From: Gracilaria domingensis
Lineage: Eukaryota; Rhodophyta; Florideophyceae; Gracilariales; Gracilariaceae
NCBI GenBank assembly: GCA_022539475.1
Contig: VCMS01000139.1
Span: 62,001-126,000 of the forward strand
Direction: 5' to 3'
DNA: 64,000 bases
The notes beneath the pieces are model-generated. The model worked only from the letters and a program-made list of their open reading frames with translations. It made no database searches and was not told the origin of the DNA. Both the position numbers and the translations under genes were made by a program. Within the stretch, counting starts at the first letter, position 1; each line of letters opens with the position of its first letter. Below are positions 22,850 to 33,839 of the stretch, one piece after another.

Positions 22850-24930
22850 TTGCTGTTGCTCGTGGATTTGTTAGACGACAGCGACGGCTTTCTGGACGAA
22901 GTTTACACGTCCGGCGACGGAGATTTTATGGTGGCCATCGGGGATGACGGAGGCAGTTCCAAGATTGAACTTGTTACATCATGGCGCACGTATCCGTCCA
23001 GCAGAATCGTGACAGCAATAGAAGCGCACAGATGCTCAAAACAGTCTAAAGGGCGCCTGTTGCAAATGAATCGCCGGTCGTATCGCCAGTGCTCCGTGAG
23101 ATATGGATGCTCGCTAGCTATCTGGGGGCATAAAGATCGATGCTAAAGCTGTTTGTGATGAGGGGACGAAAGATAATCGAAGGAGCCATTGAGGTTCTGC
23201 TGGTGGGAAGCGTGCTTTGATGACAGCCGTTCCGGCGGAAGTAGGGGCGGCGGACAGATATTCATGGTTTTTGAGCTGGAGTGGGCATTAGGAGAGTGCC
23301 TGGTTGAGATCTGGGTATCAGTGGCATGACTGTCGGACAGAAGGCCGTTTTTGACAGTCGAAACACATCGTTGCCGTTTTCGCGGGCCTGCAGCACGTCT
23401 GGGGATAGCGTGCAGGCGATAGCGACGCTGAAGGGGTGTGGTAGAGGCGTGGTGGGAGAGATTGGGCGCAGGGTGCGGAGAGAAGGTGCGAAGCCGCGCC
23501 CTATGTAAGGGGGGTTGGTGGTACTGTACCTTCGGTATGCGAACCGAAAATGTAACATTTAACATGTTAGAAGCTTTTTGGGTTGCTCGTGGTGGTGGCG
23601 GATTGCAAAAACTGTAAACTCGTGTCCACGTACTCATTGCATGACAAATGCTTCATCTAAGCTCACGAGAGTTTTCTACGATCGGCACGTATCATACAGA
23701 CGGGGGTCGCGCGACTCAGTCGCGCTCACCGCCCGCACGTGGACCTCGAGCGCCGCACATACCGGTCGTGAAGCCGATAGTACGGTCGACCATGCGCTCG
23801 ATCCCGCCGCAGTGCAGCGCCATCGCCATCGCCAACAAAAGCAGGCCACTCCGGTTGCACGCACCAACTCCTCGATAAATGCTTTCGCCAATGTGCTCCT
23901 GTGATTTCTCAATCCACGATCTGTATCGTTGTACTTCACATTTGCTCATGCTTTCACTTTCTAGGTCAACTGCCATAACTGGACTGCTCTTTTGACTCTT
24001 CGGAAACAAATTGAATGTATTTTCAATGCTTGAGAAACCTACCTTCAGTTAGTTGTTATTTCAAACTCATACAGCGTATGTCATTCACGATTTAACGACA
24101 CCAATAATGTTTTTCCCAGACAGCACAAAGTGAAACCTTGCAAGCCAGGACAAAAAACTGTCAGCTACGTTGCAAAATGTTACCTATTGACATTACTATG
24201 CCGCAATATGTTTGAGAAGATTGTCAAATTATCTTCCCGCTTCTATGACTCAAACACTGCATGGTAGGTGAAGAAAACGTTTTCTCATTTCTGGAGGTTC
24301 GGAAACAAGTCTGACTGTTCAACAAATTGTGCCGATCTCGTGGGAAACATCCATATCAAAACTTTTTTATGAGAGTCCTGATAAGCGCAATTGCGTTCCG
24401 TTGGTCAAACTCGAGATTATTTGACTGACGCAGCAGCCCCCTTCGCTGTCATCAAATGTATTCAAGCTTTCGGGAGAAAACTGAATGCAAAAGAGTAACT
24501 AGTACGTTAACGCTCAACAATTCTTCAACATACGACAGGAACTTTAAGAAATGACGGAAGGGCAAGATATATTCCAATTGCGTGTTTACGAAAGCAACAA
24601 ATTGAATTCCTGATATGAAACGGCTGCTTTTACAAGTACATTGTGAATATAACAGGTACATTTTGAACACATGTACAAGGGTACAGTCGCTCAAATTCCT
24701 ATTCCGTAGGTGAAACAAGACTATAGAGTTTGGGCTCAACACAAACAATCAAAAACAACATGCTTTGTAACAGAAACTTGGATACATAGAAAAAGAGGAA
24801 CAATGACTGCGAACAGCTTGGCAGATATTCATATTCGAATTGTATTCGAGGTACGTTGCAGAGTTACACATCATCAGCGCCTAGCTGCACTTTTCTTCGC
24901 AATGGAACGCTTTGCTCGCATCGAAGGACC
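22850..24930. other. Intergenic, no supported gene
   Basis: Open frames here are short or lie opposite one another without family motifs. 24000-24700 is AT-rich and could be the left flank of the CACTA element, but I find no matching terminal repeat. Confidence 0.45.
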
Positions 24931-24936
24931 TGCCAA

Positions 24937-25863
24937 CTAGAGCGAGGTAGTTTTTTTGCGAATTTGAGCTCCTGTTGGGGTTGTGCCAATATTATGCTGT
25001 CTAGAACCATGGTACTCTGCTGAAGCATTCCCCTGTGAGGTGTGACGAACAACAGCGCTTTGCGTAGTCGTCGCGCAGGATGCGTTCCGTGCGATATGTG
25101 GAGGAGCTCTGCCAGGAAGTATTTCATCATCATCGTGAGTTAGTGCATTAACAGCTCCTTGGTTATTATTATTCATGAGCGAAGTTGTCTGCATCATACG
25201 CTCGTCACTAACACCATTTCCGAATGCATTAATGTTTGCTTGAGATCTGCGATTCATATTTCTTACCAGCAAAGGCCTGTCACTTTCGGATTCAGAATCA
25301 GCAACTGCATTTGTGAACAACGTAGGATTCTGTGAAGTTTCAGGACCAGATGCATCGATTTGTACCGATTGGTTGGTACTGTTGGCTGCTTCTTTGCATC
25401 TTGGACCAGTGTACTTTCGGTCCCGACGCATTGCCTCCTGGATTAACATGTTGACGGCCCATTGTCCTTCAGCGTATCGTAGAATCCTGTAATGCTTCTT
25501 GATTTTGAACCGAAGCTCAACAAGGATCGATGAATGATCTTTCTGAAGTTTGCGATAGGTAAGAGTTCCAATCCCTTCGAGATGACGAACATTATACACG
25601 TTCTCACGTATGGTTCTCATCGCTGACCTTACGAACTCTTCTGAGAGTGGCTTCAACGCATTGTATTCCCTGTTCTCCATCTCCGCAAACTTTCGGTTGA
25701 ATATCTCCCGCATGTTTCGCTGAGAACCCTTTCCCTCTACTCCATATTTGTCCTTATGGCGTGACTCTATCCTCGTAGGAATAGCCAAACTGCGCTCCAT
25801 GCTTGGAGCAGGGGCACTGTCAGCAGCCATGCTACGAACGGCATCTGAAGCATTAGGGTTCAT
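24937..25863 (-). CDS. Accessory protein of the CACTA element, divergent from the transposase
   Basis: From ATG 25863 this encodes 308 residues. The frame is open further upstream without an ATG. A basic, helical middle region (RNMREIFNRKFAEMENRE, TYRKLQKDHSSILVELRFKI) is followed by a Ser/Asn/Gln-rich C-terminal half. No known domain is recognised. It diverges from the transposase gene across 464 bp, the usual position of a second protein (TnpA-like, binding subterminal repeats) in CACTA elements. That role is inferred from context only. The frame is intact. Confidence 0.6.
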   Translation of the reverse strand: MNPNASDAVRSMAADSAPAPSMERSLAIPTRIESRHKDKYGVEGKGSQRNMREIFNRKFAEMENREYNALKPLSEEFVRSAMRTIRENVYNVRHLEGIGTLTYRKLQKDHSSILVELRFKIKKHYRILRYAEGQWAVNMLIQEAMRRDRKYTGPRCKEAANSTNQSVQIDASGPETSQNPTLFTNAVADSESESDRPLLVRNMNRRSQANINAFGNGVSDERMMQTTSLMNNNNQGAVNALTHDDDEILPGRAPPHIARNASCATTTQSAVVRHTSQGNASAEYHGSRQHNIGTTPTGAQIRKKTTSL

Positions 25864-26327
25864 CACTGGAGCTGTAGTTGGAAATGAACAGAAAAGCGCA
25901 ATTTCGAAGGAACCGAAGGCAAGAACTGCACGCGTTGATGGAAACAAAAGGATATTTACGGAGAGACACTAGAAGCGGTTGAGGGAAGGATGTGAAATGC
26001 TCGTATCGCAATTACGTGCAGGGAAACCCCAACTAAAAGTACGGAGTAGGCACGGGACTGGAGTGCGATGAGAGCAAGCTGCATCAAGACGCCTCTTGGA
26101 AACCAATGTGCAGTACGGCGTGCGTCGGGAGGAAGAAGGAGCACGAAGGTAATGTGCCGTCAAGTGTGAAAATGGTAAGTGAACATTTTCGTTTCGAAGC
26201 TGCGCAATTGTTCTTCACTCGAAACGAAACGCATTCGAAATATTTATCAGAGTACTGACTTTCTGTTCTATGATGATCATGAATATGTCTGAGGAACAAT
26301 TGTTGTAATCATTACAGGCAAGCAAAG
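25864..26327. promoter_or_regulatory. Divergent promoter region of the CACTA element
   Basis: 464 bp between the two divergently transcribed element genes. AT-rich near 26210-26310. No clear TATA box; assignment rests on position. Confidence 0.4.
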
Positions 26328-29300
26328 ATGCGAAGAAGCCTGCAGAAGAACGAGTTGGAGCAGCCAACTATGTCAAAGAGAAGTCGCTCATCAAACCAGG
26401 CGTCTACGCCTTCGCAGAAGACAGTATCTACAAGGTCCGTGTACGAAAACTCCTGGGAACAGGATATGCAAATTGAAAGTGTCCGAGGCCGGACGTCAAC
26501 TACAGGTCACGAAGAAAACTTCATTCCTCGTTCAAGCACCTCAGAAGAGAGCGTTTCAGAGGAACGTGATGATCAACCATTGTCACCAGTACTGCTACCT
26601 TCTTCATATATTCCCACTCAGTTGGGTCCCTACCGCGCTGGATCCTGTCGTTTACCGCGCATTCCAGTTTCGTTTCGACGTCCTGAAATCCTTTCAACCC
26701 TTCAAACCACATCTATTAGGGTCCCAGACATGAATTTGAGTCGAATTAGTGAGAACAATGACCGATATGAACAGAAGGCCGAGAATGAACAACCGCCAAT
26801 GGAACATAATGAAGCAACACCCCACGTAAGAAGCACTTCAAATCCACTACAAGATACAACAACTTATGGTCACCAACATATAGACAGTGTGAGAGCGCCT
26901 CATATAGATTCTATTCAGAGTATGCGCACCAATGACATACAATTAGGACAATCGCATGGAGAAAATACAGGAACAAGCCCAGTCGTCAGCATTGATTCTG
27001 GGAATAGGGCTCATTCCTTTTCCCAAAACAATCTATCTCCGTCCACGCTGCAGTACTGTGACGAATCTGCGTCAACTCAGAGACGTATTAGTTTGTTCGA
27101 CGTACTCGACAACTCAAAGGAAAAAGAAATGAAACGACTGATTGATGTCTTAAGCATCATCGAGTACGGTGGACTTTCAAAGAACCAGTCTCGTGCTCTT
27201 CTTCAAACTGATATCGTGCAATCACGGTACAGCTATGATGCCCTAGTACGTTACGCATATTCGAAAAGTGGTGTTAAGAAAAATTTCGGAATGATGTGTG
27301 CCGAAGAACACACTGCAGTTTATGCCAACCATGAAGAACATCCCAAACGATGTCCCGCTCAGAACTGTGACGGAAAAGTGTCCAAAAATCGCAAGTACTG
27401 GTACAGAAAACCGTCGGAGGTGTTAACGTCATTGTGTACTCAAGTGGAATCGCTTTCAGCTTTAATGGATGGTTGTATTGAGGCAAAAGACAGTGTCAAA
27501 ACCAAAGGTATAGAGCAAAACGCAGAGTTAAAGGATTACTACAATGGAAGCTACTTCAAAGAACGGTTTGGTAGAAGACTACAGACTTTCAATCCAGAAG
27601 AAGAGTTATTTGTATTTCTAACTTTCTCCTCTGATGGGTTTGAAGTATTCAAGGGAAGAAAGACAAGCAGATCTGCGTAGCTCATTGTACTTGTCGTTCT
27701 GAACTTTAACACCAACCTCCGTTTTCAAGCGGCGAACACTTTGATCACTTCATTTGCTCCTGGAGCACATGATAACAATCTATTTGATAGTTTCTTGCAA
27801 CCAAGAATTGCTGATCTACAAGATCTAGAGAATGGTATTCACGTGCGCTGTGCAGATGGAAAATTGAGGACATTGTATTCATTTGTCTTGTTTATCACTG
27901 CCGACTGGCCCGCTGCCAGTAAACTTACTGGAATGAAAGGCCACAATGCCCAAAGTCCTTGTCGGAGATGTCGGAAACTGGCCCGAAAGGTTGGAACCTC
28001 CTTGAGATTAGTACCGGAACAAGGATTTAAGGCAAGGAAGGAGGCGAGTAAAGGACATCTTGATGGAGATAGAAGCATATGGATTGAGTCTGAGTGCCCA
28101 CAACGACGATCCCACAGAGATATTGTAGATACCTGGCGGAGACTTGAATCTCCGATGTCAATGCAAAACAGTGCTCACTTAGAGAGGATAAGGAAGGAGA
28201 CAGATGTGAAAAGACGGCCAGAAATATCAAAGCTGTACATTGATGTTGTCCGGAGCGCTCCCTATGACCCTATGCATCAATGGCTGTTAGGCTGGGTTAA
28301 GCACATCACTACACTTTGTATTGGATCGAACAAGCAATGCATATCGAAAAACTCTCCATTTGTTTTGAGTTCTGTGATCATTAAGGATATTAACAAATCA
28401 TTATCTGGTGGCTTCCAAGGATTTCCAGCAGAATGGGGAAGACTACCGGAGTCTTTTGAATACTTGTCGGGATTCAAGGCCGAAGATTACAAGAATCTGG
28501 CTCTATATTACGGGCCGGTGTTGTTCCGTAGATCTGGTGTCGATGTTAGACTTACCAGGCTGTGGTCAGCCACCGCAAAGATAACACGTATACTCTTTGC
28601 CATTTGTCCCTCACAGTCTCATGTGAAGGAACTAAGAAGTCTACTGCAAGAAGCGCACGCACTGTTTGTTGACATATTTTATGTGAATGAAGAGCACGCG
28701 TTTTGCTTAACGCCAACAACTCACGCGATTCTTCATTTCCCGGAACTCCTGCAGGAATGTGGACCACTACGCAATATCTCTCAATTCATCATTGAACGAG
28801 TGGCAGGGCGGCTTGCAGATATGGTACCCTCTATGAATCGGCCTGAAGCAAATTTGTTTCACAAGACCCACTTCCTCTTTGGGCTTCGTGCGTGCAATGG
28901 CGGTTTCGACAGAAATCCCAAACTACGTCAACACCCTTCAAGCATAGAGCGAATCAACGTGAACGATAGCTTGACTCAGGATGGATACAAAATGGATACA
29001 CAGGCACAAAACGCAGAATTGCTACACTCTTCACCTCCTGTAAGCGAAGATCTTTCCTCGGATTCAGAAAGCCAATACAAAACAGCACAGCTTTTAGCGA
29101 CAGGAAGATACGCTTCTGTGGGCGGAAGGGAACGGTATGGTCAAGCTGTTGAGTACGTTCGTAGCCAGCTGTCTATAGCGTGCTATGAAATCAAGATCAT
29201 AGATTTGGTGCTTCTGCCAAAGGCAACGGTCGTAAGCAGAGATGGACATGTTCGAGTTGAAGGCAGATCAGAATACCGACGCAGATTGGCGCACATTTCT

Positions 29301-29726
29301 CACCGCTCTAGACAACGTTGTTGGATTGTTGCGGAGTTTGAGGTTGAAGAGGACACAGAGGTGCACTTTGCAACTAGTAGTGAACTCCAAACAGAGTTAT
29401 ATTATGGTTGTATCGACGAAATCTGGAGAGCAAAAGTGTCCTTCCGCCAACCTGGAGAACAGCTTATGTATACTAAAATGTTTCACATGGTGCGGGTAGA
29501 CTGGATGAATGGACTGCGAAGGGATCGGTTGAGCAATGTGCCTTTCGTAACGTTATCAGCGAGAACAAAGCGTGGTAGTCTCCATGACATCAACCGGAGC
29601 GTGGAGGGCATCAATTGCATTGTTCGATCACTAGCGTTCCTCGACCATGGTGGTAGGAGGTACTTCCTGGATGCCATAGAGTCAGATCTCAGCGAAGCGG
29701 TGCAGCTTGGTGGCCTGATGCGATGA
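26328..29726 (+). pseudogene. CACTA (Transposase_21/Tnp2-type) transposase with one in-frame TAG
   Basis: ATG 26328. The first 290 residues are a variable Ser/Thr-rich region. The Tnp2 core follows: a DGFEVFK segment, then SRSA(stop)LIVLVVLNF at 27678-27680, where the family has Trp (S-x-W), then NLRFQAANTL, FAPGAHDNNLFDSFLQPRI, ITADWPAASKLTGMKGHN and SPCRRCRKLAR (zinc-binding CXXC). Further on are APYDPMHQWLLGWVKH, typical of the catalytic core, and a C-terminal domain with CWIVAEFEVEEDTEVHFA. Total 1132 codons plus stop, a usual size. A single TGG-to-TAG change would account for the stop. The neighbouring divergent gene and repeat-rich right flank support an almost complete element. Confidence 0.85.
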
Positions 29727-29859
29727 AGAGTTACAAGCCTGAATGCGAGGTGTGATGTAGCAAGTAATGAATCGTGACTCTTAATGGTCACGCGAAACCT
29801 GTTGGAAAACCTATTAAATTATTAATTGATTTAAAAATAATTATTTGGATGCAAACCGT

Positions 29860-30780
29860 TTCCTATGGACCATATGGGCAATAATTAACTGCAAAAACTG
29901 TGCATCTCACGGATATCATTCGTTGCTAATTGGACCAAATAGATAAATCACCCGTACATCAGTTGCTACATCACAAGTGATATCCGTCGAACAAAATCCG
30001 AATGTCATAAGAATATCTATTGGCACATCTTTCGCATATCTTTCGTATATCATCTGAATATCTATTGAATATCTGAAAGTCACTCGAACGCAACAAATAT
30101 CAGATAATCAGTAGCATATCATACGGATATCCACTGTGTATCCACATGCTTCTCTGGGACAGCGGAGACAAGAGAGAGTGGCGGGTGGCGGTGGTGGTGT
30201 CGATCGCGGCGCAAGCGGCAGCACGGCGAAAGAAGGGGTGACTAGCAAAAGGGTGGTAAAGAAGTCGGGAGGAGCTGAAACATGATGGGAACTGCACGGA
30301 CAAAACAAGCTTAAGCGCGCGCAATTTTTGAACTTGAGAAGTACGACTCGTGACGTTGCAACGTGAGATAAAGTGATGCGCAATGGATGTCCATCGGATA
30401 AAATTTTGGGACATCTATAGGATGTCTGTCGGATATCTTCTGCGCATCCAGGATATCCCAATGATATGCCGTGGTACCCCGTTGGATGCGCCTAATTGAT
30501 GCCCTTTACATGTCCTTTGGATGTACAAAAACTATTCCAAAGATATTCATATGATGCACGAAGATATGTCCCATGGATGTCCGGAAATCCACGGTGCATC
30601 ATTTGGACATCACAAAATCCAATGGGCATCTCTTCGTACATCAAATGCGTATCAGGCGGTTATCATTTGGGTATACATCATGCATCATCTGAGCATCATT
30701 TACGCACATCAAATGGACATCTTGAGGAGATCAAATGGACATCTTCAGGTTTCGTAATTCTAATGTGGGTTATCTTGGGG
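29860..30780. repeat. Degenerate short-repeat array, probable subterminal repeats
   Basis: Roughly 900 bp built from imperfect 14-20-bp units: ATATC(C/T)NTTG-like in the left part, and ATCATTTGGACATC / ACATCAAATGGACATC in the right part (30600-30780), on both strands. No ORF is supported. CACTA elements carry arrays of short transposase-binding repeats at this position. Confidence 0.6.
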
Positions 30781-30811
30781 ATATCATCCGGACATCAATT
30801 CACCTCTCTGG

Positions 30812-30996
30812 GTTGGGTAAGTGTGGCTGTCACAACCCTGCGGGGCGTGCAGTCAATAGGAGCGGGAGGAACAGAGGGTTTGACGACGAGCAGAGGCCTG
30901 GGTGCAAGGTAACGGGCCTAGAGAGTTACAGAGGGTGACAGAGGTTCTTGGTAGGAACTGTTTCAAAATCACGTAGGTTCTGGGCTTCTATTTCTA
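30812..30996 (+). repeat. Dispersed repeat A, copy 2
   Basis: Inverted counterpart of 898-1078, starting GTTGGGTAAGTGTGGCTGTC and ending around CTATTTCTACA. It directly follows the degenerate array. Confidence 0.7.
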
Positions 30997-31514
30997 CATA
31001 CTCTACAGTGCGTAAATTTGCCGCAACCCTGTAGGATCTGTGGGTCTTCCAAATGGATCTTAGAGTCAAATAACTTGTTTTATATGCAAATGTTTTGTCG
31101 AAAAACTTTTAAAATTTGTTTTCAAAAACTTTTCAAAAGTTACCAACATCTGTCAAATCTTGCAACAAAACAGAACAAGTCTGTGACTTACATTGAAACA
31201 TTACGTATGTGCTCCAAGTTGTAACTTCCAACCCAGTTCGTTTAATCTACATTTGAGTACGTATAGTTTGCAATCTTAATCTTACATTTTCAAAAAAACA
31301 CATCTTCTCTCAGAAAGTTCTTCCGCACGAAGTTCAACCAAAGTCTTCTGAAAATCTGTCAAAACCATAAAAGCATTATTCCCATTTAAGCGCACTCTAA
31401 AAGCGCTTGCCTGTCGACTACCCATGAGTAGCAGCACCATTTCATTCCACGCAAGATCAAACCAACAACAAGATATCCAAGCTCGTGACATTTAATTTTT
31501 TTTTAAATGCTGTC

Positions 31515-33836
31515 ATGGTCACTCATCATACAATAACCAGTTCCGATGAAGGTCCTTCCACCGCCGCCCGAAACGGGGGTTGACCAAAAAAGTGGTGGAT
31601 GAACGATAGCTTCCAAATGCAACAAAAAATTTTGAGCAACGGAGAAAATAGTCCTCTCGTTTGGGCTTGTAAAACATGTTCGTACAAGTCACGAACTACA
31701 AAGCCAAACGCGTCAAGATTTGGGGAGCACCTCTTAGCGTGAAACGGAATAAGCAAAGATGTCAGACAAAAATTGTTACAGCACCGACGACTGAGAGAAA
31801 TTTACAAAGGAATGGGGTGCAAGGCTAGCGTCTTTGGGTATCAACTAACTCCAACAGGTCGAAATAAATCTCTGAAATCAAGTTCTTCTTCTCTTGCTGA
31901 ATAGAAGCCGACAGCAAAAGTTGAGGGCGCAATAACTAATGATTTATGCCATGCAGGTACAGAATCCGATACTAAGTTTCATGAACTCATTACAGAGTTC
32001 ATGGTGGCGCGATTGCTTCCCTTCCCACTCTTCAGCCGCAGCCCTGGTGAAGATCAATTTTTTCGGTTAGTAAGATGCCTGAACCCCGAAATGGCAGAAG
32101 AACTTCCTACGCCAACAAAGATGAGCGAGGTGCATATGTCAAATTATTACAAACATATGAAGAAACTTGTGTGTGTCTCTATATCTAACGCATGTCGGGA
32201 TGGTTATCGAACACTACTGTTTGATGGATGGACGGACTGTACTGGCGCCAGTGTTGTCAATATTCTTTGGTCTATAACTGGTAGTCACCAGTCGAGAAAG
32301 ACATTGTTTCTGAGATCAATGTTTTCTGGATCTGAATCATGTGACGCTAACTTTTATGCGGATGCGTTAGAAGGGACAATTGCAGAGTTCGGAGAAATGA
32401 AGAACATCTGCGGCATCGTCAGTGACAACGCCAGCAGCTGTGTAAGCGCTAAATTTAAAGTGTAAGAGAAGTACGATCATATTATTTCTTGTCAGGACCA
32501 TACACACTTAGCCAATTTGTTGATGCAAGATTTGGGATCCTTGAAATGGATTGACGTAATCCTCAAGAGAACTTTGACGATGACTTCCGATATTCGTAAT
32601 CGTTCGAAACTGTATCACGCGTTGAAAGTTGCAAAGGAAGGGTACAATGCTACTCTTTTTCTGAGAGGTGAAGCTCCCCATGTAAAGGAGTATGACGAGT
32701 TTGGACGGATATGGTTGTCTACGACGGCTATTTTCCCAAAGAAAATGGCTGCGACCCGCTTTGCCTCATGCGAATCGATGCTGGCTGGCTTTCTAAGGAA
32801 TAGGGTCCTTATGAAAGATCTAGCTGTGCGCCCAAACTTTGGGAGCAATCTTTTCGGTGCACGAGATCCCGTACGGCGTCAGAATTTTATTGCTACTGTG
32901 TTTGATGATGAACTGTTTGAAAGCGCTCTTGATGTGTATCATATAATCGGAATTGTTAGCCAGTACCTTTGTTTCTTTGACCATGAATCGTCATTGATTT
33001 CTGAAGTGTTTCCGCTTTCGTTGATGCTGCGTCGGAAGCTATCTCAACTACCTGTCACGAGATTCTATACGCAAGAACGCCATCAGGAAGTTATGAATGT
33101 TTTCGAGAAGAGATGGAATGGAGCTGGTCAGCAAATTTCTCTGTTACAGAATGTGCATCTTGTAGCATTCTTCCTTGATCTACGTAGCGCTTTGATTGAC
33201 TCAAAAGATTACGACGCAAAGATAATGGCAGAAATCGAAACGTTCGTTCGTTCCTCTACATTTGAGAAAGACCATAACACAGCCCAACTCGCAGGTGAAA
33301 CTGCAGTCGTTCAACAGGTATTTACGGAGCTCACTCTTCTTTGCGCGAGCTGGAAGTCTGACTTAGAGTGTGAAACGACTCCGATGAGCTTGTTGTCAAT
33401 ATTTACGTGCATGCCAGTTGTGTACTGGTTTAAGTATGATAAGAGATCTTTGTTGCGAGAATTCGGCCAGCGGGTGCTTTGCACAAGTCCGTTGTCAGCC
33501 ACTGCTGACAAAAGTTTCAGTCTACAGCGAAGAGTGAGAAATCAGGCTAGGAACAGGCTGGATGACGAGAAGGTACAAAAGCTAGTGTTTTGTGACATGA
33601 ACGACAGGTTTATCAAGTTCAGTTCGAGCAAAACTGAAGAAAAGTGGAGCAATTGCTTGCAGGAGAAGTGGGACGAAACGTTGTTGAATTCAAAGGTCGT
33701 ACATGACTCAACGGGGAAGGGTAATGGCTTCGATCTTTGTTTGGACGCTTCAGGGGAAACCGAAGCACTCGACTACGATACGGAAGATGATATGCCCCTT
33801 CTGTCATGCGTGAACGATGAAGAAGCCGCCCATTAG
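31515..33836 (+). pseudogene. hAT-family transposase with BED zinc finger and four in-frame stops
   Basis: One continuous frame from ATG 31515. A BED finger is visible at 31665-31735 (WACKTCSYK, then NASRFGEHL). Then come LFDGWTDCTGASVVNIL and GIVSDNASSCVSAKF (the hAT/DUF659-type catalytic core with its Asp residues), CQDHTHLANLL, and finally the dimerisation domain with SPLSATADKSFSLQRRVRNQ and NRLDDEKVQKLVF. In-frame stops lie at 31581 (TGA), 31740 (TGA), 31902 (TAG) and 32463 (TAA), yet sequence on both sides stays in frame and in family. So it decayed by substitution only, with no indel in 2.3 kb. About 773 codons in total. Confidence 0.85.
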
Positions 33837-33839
33837 GAC

